This document shows, one piece after another, positions 42,838-54,538 of a stretch of 64,000 bases of DNA; the stretch's first letter is position 1; every line of letters begins with the position of its first letter. The notes beneath the pieces were generated by a model. The model worked only from the letters and a program-made list of their open reading frames with translations. It was not told the origin of the DNA and made no database searches. The stretch covers positions 7,716,041 through 7,780,040 of the forward strand of contig CM026562.1 in the NCBI GenBank assembly GCA_015143295.1. Direction: 5' to 3'. The position numbers and the translations under genes were made by a program. This DNA is from Tetracentron sinense. Lineage: Eukaryota; Streptophyta; Magnoliopsida; Trochodendrales; Trochodendraceae.

Positions 42838-43720
42838 TGGCTTTGAAAAATTCTGGGCAATTTCCCCTGGAGAAGTTTGAAGGAAAAGGGAGTTTCAATC
42901 TGTGGCAAAGGAGGGTAAATGATGTCCTAATTTAACAAGCTCTCACAAGGACGTTGAAGGAGGATTCCGGTAAACCGGAAAAGATGTCTGATGCAGATTG
43001 AGAAGACATTGAGGCGAGGGCAGTCAGCACAATATGCCTCTATCTTGTAAATAACTTGATGCATAGCGTTATGGATGGGGAATCGGCACCGGATCTTTGG
43101 AAGAAGTTAGAAACGCTCTATATCGGAAAGAGCCTTACCAACAAGTTATACTTGAAAAAGGAGTTCAATACCTTAAAGATGGTGGAGGGTGCAGATCTCA
43201 TAGAACACATTAATGTGTTCAACCAGATCTTGAATCAACTGCAGAAAGTTTGTGTCAAGGTGGATGAAGAAGACCAGGCCGTGGGGCTTCTTACATCACT
43301 TCCAGACTCATATGATCACTTGGTGACAACCCTCATGTATGGTAAGGAGACATTACTGATGGAGGAGGTCACGGTGACGTTACTCTCTTACGAGACTAGG
43401 CGGAAGCCATCGCATGATGAAAATAATCATGTCATGGTTGCTCGGGGAGGAGGAAGGGACTTAAGAGAGAATCTGGAAAAGGCATGGGCAGATCCAAATC
43501 CAAGGAAAAAGGCAGGGTCCAATGCTATCATTGCAAAGAATTAGGGCACTTCGAAAGGGAGTGTCTGAGGCGTGCTAATGGGTTCCGGAGAAGATTCTTC
43601 GGCGGCAATAGCAACGGACAATGAGGAATACATTGGAGATGCTTTCACAGTCTCCAAAGGTATGGAAAATTCTTCTGCTGAGTGGATTTTAGATTTGGGG
43701 GCTTCATGTCATATTTGCTC
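42838..43720 (+). pseudogene. gag and protease-like region of the copia element
   Basis: A copia-type gag segment (UBN2-like) is readable from FPLEKFEGKGSFNLWQRRV through LWKKLETLYIGKSLTNKLYL. A CCHC knuckle (CYHCKELGHFEREC) and a protease-like WILDLGASCHI follow. It is broken and is treated as a fossil. Sequence to about 44350 is a degraded remainder without RT or integrase. Confidence 0.75.
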
Positions 43721-44364
43721 AAATATGGAAATTTTTTGATACATTCCAAAAGAGGACATGAAAAGTGTTCCTGGGTGATGGATCTGAATGTAAAATCATG
43801 GATTTTGGTAATGTAAAGATAAAAATATTTGATGGAGTTATTCGGACTTTGGGAGGAATAACTTGTATCCCTAAGTTGCAAATAAATTTAATATCACTCG
43901 GGCAATTAGACTCCGATGAATTTTGCTATACAGTTGCAGGTGGAGTTATGAAAATAAAGCGGGGAAAGTAGGGTTTCTTAGTTTTGATGAAGGGGAAGAA
44001 GTGTGGTGGATTATATCTCCTGGAGGGGAATACGGTGGTAGGTGGAGCGATTACAAGGTCTGCAGGAAAACAAAAACCTGATGTTGTTCAGAGGGTAGAA
44101 AGCTCACCCAAAGTCTTTTTCACAGTCGGTGCAAAGATGAGTATTCCGGTAGGTTTTCGTAAAAGTAGAGATGGTGATGATGTGCCTTTGACGGAGAGGA
44201 CGGGTCTATGTCCTCGTCCGGGATTCTTCTAGATTGGAGAAGGAATTTTCAGGGTACACATGGGTTTTGACCATGTTTTATTAAATCCGGTGGAGTATTT
44301 TTCGGGGTTGGATTCGAGGGTGTGTGTAGCTGGTGGGTTTCTTTCGCAGATGGTGTAGATCGAA

Positions 44365-45376
44365 AGCCTAGGGGCGCCGTTTTGTGTGAATTTTTTTCGA
44401 GAAAATGTTATTTTAGTCTTTATATCCTTTGGGAAATCCCTATTCCGATTGGGGGACTTTCTATTAGACTAGGTCTCTTGTTTAGGCCTATAAATAGGGG
44501 ATTTTGGGTCTAGGGTTTGTATCTAATCATCTTGAAATGATCAAGGGAATGCTTTTACATTGAGAATGAGAGATAATCGAAAGGGTTAAAGTAGGGTTGT
44601 ATTCGGGCCGGGCTTAACCGGGCTTGGCCAAGCCCGGCTCGGCTTGAATTAGTTTGATCAAGGCCCGAAGCCCAGGCTCGGCCCGAAATCATGATCGATT
44701 GTGCGGCCCGAAGCTCGGACCGAAAAAAAAAACTTGGCTTGAAGCCCGGCTCGGCCCGAATTGATTCAAGCTCAAGCTGGGCTTGAGCTCGGCTTGAATC
44801 CTTTTTTTTAAAAAAATAATAAAATTTTATATTATTTATATATATATAATGATATATATAAATAATATATATATTTTTATTTTTTTTAATAATATTCGAG
44901 CCGAGCCGAGTTCGGGCCGGGCCGAACCTCAATTGAGCCGGGCTTCAAGCCGGGCCGAGCCGCACAGGGGTGGGCTTGAGCTTGGCTTGAATTAGCTTTT
45001 CGGGCTTTTTTTTAAGCTTGGCTTGGCTTGTTCGAGCCCAAAATTTCGGGTTGATCTTGGGCCGAACCGGGCCAAGCCGAGCCACACCAACGGGCCAATC
45101 GGGCTTTGTGCAGCCCTAGGTTAAAGCATACTAGGGCTCGGGAAAGGAAAATGGAGGATAGATAGAGATTCTTCTTTGGGTTTTCATAGAGAATGTGAAT
45201 TGAGTGCTTTTATACTGGTTCATCAAGGTTTCTGTAAATAAAGAAGTGATCGGATCTTGACCCGTGGACGTAGGCAGGTTGTTGCCGAACCACGTATATC
45301 TCTTGTGTTTCTTTGTGTGTGTGTTTTGGTTTATTTTTTCTATCTGGTTGTTTCTATTGGTACTTTTTCCACAACA
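44365..45376 (+). repeat. 3' LTR of the copia element, interrupted by a MITE
   Basis: From GGGGCGCCGTTTTGTGTG it follows the 5' LTR to TTTTTCCACAACA. Without the 527-bp MITE and its 8-bp duplication, the two LTRs align over about 470 bp with scattered differences, which suggests an old insertion. Confidence 0.8.
44592..45118. mobile_element. hAT-type MITE 2, interior built from GGGCTCGGCCCGA words
   Basis: 527 bp, ends TAGGGTTGTATTCGGG and GTGCAGCCCTA, flanked by perfect 8-bp duplications GGTTAAAG (44584-44591 and 45119-45126). The arms are saturated with CCCGGCTCGGC and GGGCCGAGCC words in inverted orientation around an AT-only core (44805-44890). The design is the same as MITE 1 with a different word. 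Confidence 0.85.
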
Positions 45377-46446
45377 TACATGACAACACTCATACCAGAA
45401 CTTGAACTGAATTATTTTGGGAATTGAACCAATGACCTGGGTCACACCCTTAGTACTGCTCCTTGAGCTTATTTTATTTTATTTTTTATTGGTCTAACCC
45501 TTTAGAACAGATACTAACCTTGTAGACCTCTTGAGAATTGCTCCTTGAGCTTTGAGGGGCGGGTGTTGAGGGTCTGCAGTCTGTGCTCTCTAATTTGAAC
45601 ATGTACATCGACCTTAGTCTTTTGAGTTTTATGTAGGTGTGTTGCCTATCCTGCCCTATCAGCTAATTAAACTATCAATACGCGTTCTGTGACTTGTCAA
45701 GGCCGGCTCCTGTATGCATTTGAAATTATAGGAAGGTCAATTTTTTGGTTCTTTTGTTGAGAAAGGATTCTTGAGCATCTCAGAACCAGAACCAACCACG
45801 TACACAATATTGTAGCCGGACTTGGTGGGTGAACCCTTGGGATCGGCGAATTTTAACAACAGTTGAGGGCTATGAAAAGGGATACGTGGCAACCTCAGCG
45901 GCTTACTAGTCTCCTCTAATCCGGTTATGGTTGTAAAGGATCTGGTTCCTTTGTTTTACTGTTATGTATATTCTTTGAAACCAAATCCTCTACGATGAGA
46001 GGAAAAACCAAGGTTGGGTGAACCCCAGGAGTGGGTGATTCTTAACAACTGTTAAGAGGTGTCAAAAGAGACATGGAGACTTCAAGGGTGATAACCGGAT
46101 ACGCACCGTATAGGATTTGGTCTCATATTCTTTACCACAATGTACGTGATTGGCTCTGGTAGGCCCCATAAGAAATCCAGCCTTTTGCAACTCTCCACAA
46201 AAACACCGGAATTTTTTTTTCCTCTTTTATATGATGTTTTTTCATTTGATTAGTTTAGGGATGCTCCCAAAGTGTACTCCCAAATATATTCTTAAATTCT
46301 AGCCGTTTATCTCAATTATTAAACGATTAAAATTAGAGCTGAAGTTGCATTAGAAAAAATTAAATAAGCTAACTCAAATCCTGACCCTTAATAGTTGGTT
46401 ATAAACGGTTAGGATTAGAGAATATATTTGGAAGTACCTATAGATC
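45377..46446. other. non-coding stretch between the copia element and the 3' repeat, with a small MITE
   Basis: No coding signal. 45981-46120 is a 140-bp element with inverted ends CCAAATCCTCTACG and CGTATAGGATTTGG. A related half lies at about 45815-45950, sharing GGTGGGTGAACCC and TTTTAACAACAGTTGAG-like words. The remainder shows nothing recognised. Confidence 0.45.
45415..45475 (-). repeat. tRNA-derived or SINE-like fragment
   Basis: The minus strand reads AGCTCAAGGAGCAGTACTAA and later GGTCATTGGTTCAATTCCC. These resemble the A box (AGCTCAGNGGNAGAG) and B box (GGTTCAATTCC) of a tRNA gene at roughly correct spacing. No complete cloverleaf was traced. A decayed tRNA or SINE head is possible. 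Confidence 0.3.
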
Positions 46447-46789
46447 AACTCGACTTGGGATTCTCTCGTGTTATAACCGGTCCATCTATAATCCTTAAGA
46501 TCCTTAAGATGACGGGTCCTTTTCATCTAAGTTAATGATAATACTAACATACCACTAACAGAAGAGTAACGGTCGTACAAATGTCATCTCAAGCATTATA
46601 AGGAGACCGTGAGAGAATCTCAAATCTTAATATTTCTCCGGAATGAAAGAAAGAGAGTACTGTATGCCAATGGGCTAAGGGGTTGATAGGCATCTGCACT
46701 CAAAAGAAAGGAGACATTATATAGTAAGACCACAAAGTTCAGTATGGACTTGGGAAATTGATGACTAAGTCGTATAAAGTAGCTATGGA
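46447..46789 (+). repeat. direct repeat R2, copy 1 (contains a MITE)
   Basis: Aligns with 58186-58540. Begins CTTGGGATTCTCTCGTGTTA and ends AGCTATGGATTTTTC. The first 170 bp form a small MITE whose ends, GATTCTCTC...TTATAACCGG and CCG...GAGAGAATC, are inverted. The rest shares AATATTTCTCCGGAATGAAA and ATCTGCACTCAAAAG. Confidence 0.75.
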
Positions 46790-46971
46790 TTTTTCTTTAA
46801 AACCCATTAGCCATGTCATTAACTACGTAGTAAAATTATTACCGCCTCTAAAACCCATTAGCCACGGTCAACAGATTAGCAACGAAACTATTTCTAATGA
46901 CTTTAGCGATGGAAAATTGACCTTTAGAGACAAGAACCATTTTGTCACTGATTGGTAGATTTGTTGTAGTG

Positions 46972-47240
46972 GGATACACCAAATCCATTGAGTACCTTGT
47001 TTAAGGGTCTATGATTAATAACTAGCCTCGGAACTCCTCTTTCGATTTAGGTAGCATTTTCAACATAAAAAGTTGAGCAACTCCAAAGAGAAGAGCTAGG
47101 CTTAATTAAACCTTTAAATTCTTCTTGACGGAATGCTAAGAGTGGTTCATTCATATGAATGGGATGAGACTTATTTGGGAATTTTATTTCATCGGAGTTT
47201 TTAACATGTGGAAGGCTCACCATATGTTTCTTGCTGTGTA
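46972..47240 (-). mobile_element. endogenous caulimovirid fragment, copy 2
   Basis: Aligns with 38570-38836 on the same strand (shared AGAGAAGAGCTAGGC, TACCTTGTTTAAGGGT and GGAACTCCTCTTT). It lies immediately right of the CACTA terminus and runs on through AGGCTCACCATATG to the Tat insertion. A short RT fragment, broken, old. Confidence 0.6.
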
Positions 47241-47295
47241 GTGTTAATCTATTCTAGGTGAGGGGGTTACCGCCCAACATTTGAAGGGTGGATAT

Positions 47296-47921
47296 TGTAA
47301 TGGGTAAATTTCGTAAAACCCCAAGTATGGTAGTAACGAGCTCGTCCTCGGTGTGGAGTTATCGTTTGAGCTCATTTCCGTCGTCTTATTGTCAACGACC
47401 CCGTATCCCAACACGTAATGAGATCCGGTGCTATTGCCCAGTCACTTGGGACTGATCCTACCTTTACGATGGTAGGTGGGAAACACTGTCTTGGCATTAA
47501 ATACAGCATTAAATGTCATTTAATGCTAGTCACCTCGGACGAGTTCCTACTCTATGCCTGCTCTCTTTTATATGCAGATACGCGTACAGTACGAATGACC
47601 GGGAGATCTATCTAAAATGATTATTGAAGTACACATCAGAGATTTGAGGTGTGCATGGTCATCCATGGGTGCCTATGGCCATGGCAGAAGGGGCCTATAA
47701 GAACCTGTGAAAAACAGTGTGAAGGGACGGATTTTTTGAGGAGCTAAGACCCGCAAATTCTCTGTATTTTCTTACTGTTCATCATCTTCTACACCTACTG
47801 ACTTTACCATTGGAGTACAGGTCAGGGTGCCACACCCTCCACTCCAACCTTCTACCGGTAAACCAGAGCGTGGGGAGGAGCTGTTGCTGACGCGTGTTCT
47901 TTTCGGTAATTTCCCCTCACA
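47296..47921 (+). repeat. 5' LTR of Tat element 2
   Basis: Starts TGTAATGGGTAAATTTCG, ends CCCCTCACA; TATA box CCTATAAGAA at 47694-47703. Lacks the CGTTGT-rich expansion of the element 1 LTR. Confidence 0.95.
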
Positions 47922-47925
47922 AAAT

Positions 47926-47943
47926 TGGCGCCGTCTGTGGGAA
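47926..47943 (+). promoter_or_regulatory. primer-binding site of Tat element 2
   Basis: TGGCGCCGTCTGTGGG begins four bases after the 5' LTR. The first nine bases match the complement of a tRNA-Asp 3' end (CGGCGCCA); the rest does not match well, so the tRNA assignment is tentative. Confidence 0.65.
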
Positions 47944-47959
47944 TATTTAGCCGAACTCA

Positions 47960-50251
47960 CCCTTTGCTCACACCACCTCTCCCGGTCAGCATAGCAGACC
48001 AAACTCCTCAGTTTATCGTCGAAAACCAACCCCCTCAAGCCATTTCCTGCACCCCTTCCGCCACGCAAACGTTCGCATCAGGCCAACCTTCTGGACAACC
48101 AGAAAGGCCCATGACCATACCTGATCCCATCCTGTTACTATTACAACAACAACAGGCCACTCTGGCCCAGATAGTCAGCCAGCAGCAGTCACTGCAGGAG
48201 CGGCTTGATGCTTTAGAGCATGGTAACTTGGAGATCGATGACGAATCTCCTAAAGGGGGCTCTGCGGCTCGTAAACTCAGTTTCCCTTCTTCCCCTCCCC
48301 CCAAAGTAACAATCCCGATCTCGCCGTCTGCACAGAGAATCTGGAGAGAAAATTCACTCTCACTCCTTCTACTGACGAGACTGCCTATCCTCGTTCTCTT
48401 GGTGCTCATGCTGAACAACGAGATCTCCGTGTCAGCAACGACGGGTTGAAGACAGGCTTAACCCTCAAGGACGTGGAAGCCCTGATCAATGCTCGAGTCA
48501 GAGGAGTGACGAGCGGGACCTCTCTCGATCAATACGCTCAGAAGTACAAAGACGAGGAGGAGACGTCCCCTTTTTCCAAGGAGATCGTCGAATCATATAC
48601 CCCGTCAAAATTCGTGGTACCGAATTTTGTTAAGTTCGATGGGAGGAGAGATCCTATTGACCACCTGACTGACTTCAAGAATGCTATGAATGTCCGTAAT
48701 CCGGATGATAATCTCCTCTGTAAAGCCTTCCCTAGTAGTCTGACTGGAGCGGCTGCGAGATGGTTCCGTAATCTACCCGCTGGGTCGATCAAGTGTATGG
48801 CTGATCTCAGGTCAGTTTTCATTGACCAGTACATCATTAACAAAAAGAAGAAAGCAGGCGCAGATTCACTCTTCGCCATGCGAATGAAGTCGACGGAACC
48901 CCTTAGAGACTTTATTCAACGGTTTACCGATGAAGTCTCTAATATCGATAAGATCGAAGACTGCACTTGCATAGCGACCTTCAAGAATGCTATACCCAAG
49001 AATTCTAAGCTCTACGAATCTCTTGCCCTTGATTGTCCAATCAAGATGGATGAACTGATAGTCCGTGCCTCTAAGTACGGGAGGATGGACGACGATATTG
49101 CAGCAACGACGAGACCCAGAGCACGAGGGGTAGATGCTGTGGAGTGGGGAAGCAGACCCTCCTCGAAGAAAGGGAAGAGACCAAAGTATGAATCATCTTC
49201 CAGCGACGAGGAACCACGGTGGCGCACACGACAGGAAAAAGTGGTGTACGTTGAACGACGGGGAGAACCGAACCGACACTCGTTGGGAGTCCGCCAAGAT
49301 TTAGATTCATCAAGAAGGACGGATCTACGTCCCAACCCCCAACGGCGGGACGACCGTGCCTATTAGAGACAAGAGGAACCTGGGCATAACAAGGTGAGAG
49401 AGAATCAGACAACAGAAAGACGTCCTTTTGCATCTCGCGCTGGTCAAGTCAACTTCACAGCGAGCCCGGCGATGATTATGAAGACGATGGAAGACAAACC
49501 ATACTTCGAATGGCCAGCACGGACCGTTCGTGATGTCACCTCGGGACTCAGGGCGCATGAGTATTGTCAGTATCACAAGTACCACGGGCACCTTACAAAT
49601 CGTTGTCGCATCCTGAGAGAATATCTGGAAAGATTAGTCCGTGAAGGCTATCTGGGAGAATATGTGGACTCTGGAAGAGGAGAATGGCGTATTACGGATC
49701 CATCCACTCGATCTCATGAGGGAGAGCCATCTGGTCATATGGGCCCAGGCGGAGAAGCTCAGAAGGGAGTCATAAATGTCATCCATCGCGCTCGAGTACC
49801 GGAAGTAGATATTGAGCAGCAATTCCGAGCGAAGGCAAGGAAGTTATCACACGTGGCAAAAGTTTGTCAGGTGCGATCGACAACGAGGGAAATCGAGCAG
49901 GCCCTATCGTTCACTGATCAGGACATGACAACTGTGGTCAGGCCTCACTACGATGCTCTTGTCTTGACTATGCGAATTGGCGATTTTGACATCAGGCGAG
50001 TGCTCGTTGACCCTGGAAGTGGGGCAGATATTCTGTATCTCCATGCTTTCGCAAAGATGGGGTTGAACCCGGCAGTTCTCACCCCTGCACAGACCCCTTT
50101 GATAGGATTCGACGGAAGCTCGATGCAACCCGTAGGAGAAGTCATCCTAGCGGTCAAAGCTGGACCTATCATCCTGTCCACTCGGTTCTCCATTATCGAC
50201 GCGCCGTCCCCATACAATGCCATCTTGGGGCGATGTGGACTCACGAAATGA
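47960..50251 (+). pseudogene. gag and protease region of Tat element 2
   Basis: The gag capsid-like domain lies at about 48620-49060 (ARWFRNLPAGSIKCMADL, YIINKKKKAGADSL). A Cys/His segment at about 49560-49640 (YCQYHKYHGHLTNRC) is followed by the protease at about 49900-50240 with SGADILYLHAF and YNAILGR. Closely related to element 1. Broken; a fossil. Confidence 0.88.
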
Positions 50252-50394
50252 GAGCTGTTCCGTCTTCTTATTATCAGGTACTGAAATTCCCTACTCCGGA
50301 CGGACCAAGTGAAATACGAGGAGACCAGCTGGCATCGCAGAAGTGTGATTATGCCTCACCCGACCCACTCAAATAGCAATTACAGATCAGGTCC

Positions 50395-53300
50395 GTGGAA
50401 GAGAAGAACCCGGGTGAATCGTTGACGAACCACTCTGTTGAACCCACGAAGCTTGTCAACCTTGGGACGGAGAACGAGCCAAGGACGCTACAAATTGGGA
50501 CCTGTTTGACAACGGACGAAGAACAGGAGTTGATAAATTTTCTGAGGAGAAATCTTGATGTTTTTGCTTGGTCCCACGAGGATATGACGGGTATCAATCC
50601 TGAAATCATCTGTCACCATCTCAACGTTGATCCCGTAGTCAATCCGGTTAAACAGAAGCCTCGTAGACTTGCTCCGGCGTATCATGAGGCCGTCAATGAA
50701 GAGATTGATAAGTTAATTCAGCACGGGTTCATTCGTGAGGTCCAATATCCAGAATGGATAGCCAATGTAGTAGCTGTTCCGAAGAAGAACGGGAAAGTCA
50801 GAGTCTGTATTGATTTCACTAATGTTAACAAAGCTTGTCCGAAAGACTTCTTCCCAGTTCCCAGAATCGATAGACTTATCACTGCCACCGCAGGTCATGA
50901 GATGTTGTCCTTCATGGACGGGTATTCGGGTTACAATCAAATCCTCTTAGCTGAGGACGATCAAGAGAAGACGGCCTTCATAACGGAGCGTGGCCTATTC
51001 TGTTACCGGGTCATGCCCTTTGGCCTGAAGAATGCCGGGGCCACTTATCAACGGTTAATGAATCTGATGTTTGGACCCTTGCTTAGTAAATCGGTGGAGG
51101 TGTACATTGACGATATCGTTGTGAAAAGCCGAACTCGGGTCTCTCTTTTAGCCGACTTGGTAGAGCCGTTTTCTATTTTACGCACTTTCAATCTGAAGTT
51201 AAATCCTGAGAAATGTATATTCGGCGTCACCTCGGGCAAATTCCTTGGTTACCTCGTCAGTCAACGGGGCATCGAAGCAAATCCCACGCAAATCCGTGCT
51301 CTGATAGATATGCCGGAACCAAAGACAAGGAAAGAAGTTCAAAAACTGACAGGACGTATCGCTGCTCTTAACCGGTTTATATCGAAGTCTTTTGATCGTT
51401 GTAGACCTCTGTTCGAGTTATTGAGGAAGGATTCCGTTTTCAGGTGGACAGAAGAGTGTTCCCGATCTTTCGCCGTCTTGAAGACGTATCTAGGCTCCGC
51501 TCCGATCCTCTCCGTACCTGAACCTGGTGAAGTGTTGTACCTCTACCTCTCCGTTTCGGAACGAGCCATTGGTTCCGTGCTGCTCAGAAGTCACAACGGC
51601 GTAGAGAAGCCTATTTATTTCGTCAGCAAAACATTCCACAAGGCAGAATCCAACTATAGCAAAATGGAAAAGGTATGCCTGGCTCTTGTCTTTTCTGCTG
51701 AAAAGTTACGTCCTTATTTTCAGGCACATACCATCGTCGTCATCACTACGTACCCTTTGAAAATTATGCTGGGGCGACCTGAAACTGCGGGACGTATGTC
51801 AAAGTGGGCAGTGACACTCAGCGAGTTCGATATCCAATATCAGGCCCGAACCGCAGAGAAAGGACAGGCCATTGCAAGCTTCCTGGCAGATTTCCCCGTG
51901 GAGGAGGCCGAAACTTCAGTAGAGCCCGACCGTCATGAGCTCCCAGACGACGCGGAGGAGGATACCGTTATGGAAGACGAGGCTGGAGATGGAACCAAAC
52001 TGACGATGTGGTGTCGATAGGTCTTGTACGTAGATGGGTCGTCTAATGTCAGCGGTTCGGGACTTGGTGCTGTTCTTGTCAGCCCAGATCATGTTAAAGT
52101 ACAAAAGTTGACGCGTCTTGGTTATGCTGCCTCCAATAATGAAGCTGAATATGAAGCGTTAATACTTGGGTTGCAAAGCGCACGAGAGTTGAGAATTTCT
52201 AAACTCAGAGTGTTCTGTGATTCACAGCTCGTGGTGAACCAAGTCAACGGTATTTATGAATGTCGAGATGAACGGATGAGACGCTACGCTGCACTTTTAC
52301 AAGAACAATGAAAGGCCTTTGATGTCATCGAGATTAAACATGTCCGAAGGGACGATAACAGGCATGCTGATGCATTGGCCTACCTCGCCTCGATGATGCA
52401 AACTGATGAATCCAAGACAATCCTCGTGGAGTATAAGGAATACCCCTCCATTGAACTGCAAACACAACGCACGGTGTTATCCGTAAATCAAGTGCCAAGC
52501 TGGATGACGGGCATAATAACTTATTTGAAGAATGGAATTCTCCCCTTCGACACAAAGGAAGCAAGACGAATACAATATAAAGCTCCCCGTTATACCCTTG
52601 TGGATGGGGAATTGTACCGTAAATCCTTTGGAGGACCCCTTTTGAGATGCGTGCATCCTGAAGACGTAGAGAAGATCTTAGCCGAGCTCCACGAAGGGAT
52701 TTACGGCATCCATTCGGGAGGACGGACTATCGCTCATGGTGCTCTGGGGCAAGGATATTTTTGGCCATACATGTAAGCTGACGCACAAAAGTACGTACAA
52801 AAATGCAGTCAGTGTCAGCGTCATGCGAAATTAATTCATGCCCCCGCTCAGGAACTCAACATCGTATCTCAACCTTGGCCTTTCGCTCGCTGGGGACTTG
52901 ATATCATAGGACTCTTTCCTAAGGCTCCCGGTAATCTAACTTTTCTGCTGGTAGCCACGGATTACTTCTCCCGGTGGATCGAGGCTGTTCCACTTGCGCG
53001 TATTAGAGAACAAGAAGTGAAGAAGTTCTTGTGGGAGCATATTGTCTGTAGATTCGGCATTCCGCAGCCCATCATTTCTGATAACGGGAAGCAGTTCACA
53101 GGAAAACTCATTGCCGACTTTTGCCGAGAGTTGAAAATCAAGCACATCTTCTCTTCTCCTTATTATCCTCAGGGGAATGGCCTTGCCGAAGCAGCTAACA
53201 AGAACATTTTGAATGCCCTCAAAAGAAGACTGGAAGATTCCAAGGGAAAGTGGACCAGCGAGTTACATAATGCGTTGTGGGGATACAGGACAACACCGCG

Positions 53301-53742
53301 GAGCCCTACGAACGAGACCCCGTTCTCTTTGGCATACGGGACGGAGGCTGTTATTCCCACCGAAGTCTGCCTGCCAACAACACGTTCCCGAAAGAAGCAC
53401 GGAGAGGAAGACAAAAATGTCGAATTAATGGCTATTCATTTGGACTTGCTGGAAGAAAAGCGGGAAGATGCTAGTATCCAGATGAAACGGTATCAGCAAC
53501 AGTTACGAAAGGCATACAACAAGAAAGTACAAAAAAGGATTCTTCAAGTCGGAGATCTCGTTCTTCGAAAATTCTTCCAAAATACACTAGAAGTCAATAC
53601 CGGAAAGCTGGGTCCCAACTGGGAAGGGCCATACATCGTGGACCGTGTCGGGAGCCCCGGTGTGTACTACCTTAAAGACCTACAAGGTAATATAATTCAG
53701 AAGTCGTGGAACGTCATGAATTTAAAGCAATTTTTCCAATAA
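50395..53742 (+). pseudogene. pol region of Tat element 2: RT, RNase H, archaeal-type RNase H, integrase
   Basis: RT at about 50640-51320 with YIDD near 51102. Ty3-type RNase H at about 51420-51880. Archaeal-type RNase H at about 52024-52400 (YVDGSSNVSGSGLG, FCDSQLVVNQ, RHADALAYLAS). Integrase zinc region at about 52650-52830 and DDE core at about 52880-53210 (GLDIIG, ISDNGKQFTGKL, YYPQGNGLAEAANK). Closely related to element 1 along the whole length. Broken; a fossil. Confidence 0.9.
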
Positions 53743-53823
53743 AGTTGTGCGTTATGAGCATTTGCTGTGAGCATGTGATCAATCGTTTTTATTTACATAT
53801 CCAGTACTTGGTAAAATGTTATA

Positions 53824-54230
53824 GATGTGTTACCACAGCGGGTGCATTTCACACGAAGGGTATTCACCACGGGACACAGGTGGCTCATACTAAGGAATTG
53901 CCATCTGAGCATACTGGTGGCTTATACTAATGGAATGTCCTCTGAGCATGGTGTCCCGATGTGTTACCACAGCGGGTGCATTTCACACGAACAGGGTACT
54001 CACCACGGGACACAGGTGGCTCATACAAAGGAATTGCCATCTGAGCATACTGGTGGCTTATACTAATGGAATGTCCTCTGAGCATGGTGTCCCGATGTGT
54101 TACCACAGCGGGTGCATTTCACACGAACAGGGTACTCACCACGGGACACAGGTGGCTCATACAAAGGAATTGCCATCTGAGCATACTGGTGGCTTATACT
54201 AATGGAATGTCCTCTAAGCATGGCGTCCCA
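53824..54230 (+). repeat. 136-bp tandem repeat array in the spacer of Tat element 2
   Basis: Three copies with starts at 53824, 53958 and 54094 (GATGTGTTACCACAGCGGG), the last two nearly identical, plus a partial fourth. Each unit contains GGACACAGGTGGCTCATAC and AATGGAATGTCCTCTGAGCA. A single related unit (CTGAGCAAACCTAGTGGCTT) sits at about 5945-6015 of element 1, followed there by the 27-bp array. Confidence 0.92.
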
Positions 54231-54538
54231 CCACGAGTTACCACAAGTTCGTCTTTATGAAATGGACCATTTGTCGAAGTACGTCCGTAGTGTTAATCCG
54301 CGTCTTTGACAACCCCTTATTAGAGTAATATAGTGAATTATATTCGTTATGAGAGGGGTATCCAATCACGAGTTAATTATATGCTATTTGTCTTATTTGA
54401 ACGAGATGACTATTCCGGATCGATCGGTTGCTACACGGTGATCACAGATGGAGATATATATAAAATTTACTAACAGGAGTCAAACATGAGTACATCCAAA
54501 ACAAAATATGAAAAGAAGGGGATAGGAAGGAGGAAAGA

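Larger units (their letters stand above)
42229..45376 (+). mobile_element. Ty1/copia retrotransposon, non-autonomous, with 5-bp target duplication
   Basis: 5' LTR 42229-42801 (TGTTGAAG to CCATAACA), then the primer-binding site TTGGTATCAGAGC (initiator tRNA-Met type), a gag region, zinc knuckle, protease-like piece, short remainder and 3' LTR to 45376. Flanks TACAT (42224-42228 and 45377-45381). No RT, RNase H or integrase was recognised in this 3.1-kb element. It is broken, with several breaks. The 3' LTR is split by a hAT-type MITE at 44592-45118. Confidence 0.85.
36288..46971. mobile_element. CACTA (En/Spm) termini enclosing nested insertions
   Basis: The left end CACTACAAGTAATCTACCGA (36288) and right end, inverted CACTACAACAAATCTACCAA (finishing at 46971), match well. 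Both have subterminal TTAGAGACG and TTAGCGACGG-type repeats (36310-36720 and 46790-46960). Between them lie transposase-like remnants, a caulimovirid fragment, two solo LTRs and a copia element. The 3-bp flanks (TTA and GGA) do not match, so the ends may come from two copies, or rearrangement has occurred. No TNP2-type transposase was found. Confidence 0.6.

Noticed and set aside
44555-44932. Minus-strand open frame of 125 codons
   Set aside because: It lies almost wholly in the hAT-type MITE with its word repeats; it is low complexity and has no homologue.
45415-45475. A functional tRNA gene
   Set aside because: A- and B-box-like words are present, but a full cloverleaf could not be traced. 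It is kept only as a low-confidence tRNA-derived fragment.
36288-46971. A complete autonomous CACTA transposon
   Set aside because: No TNP2-type transposase was seen, the 3-bp flanks do not match, and most of the interior consists of other elements.
53827-54260. Overlapping open frames with repeated MECPLSMV-type starts
   Set aside because: They are produced by the 136-bp tandem repeat and are not conserved in element 1.
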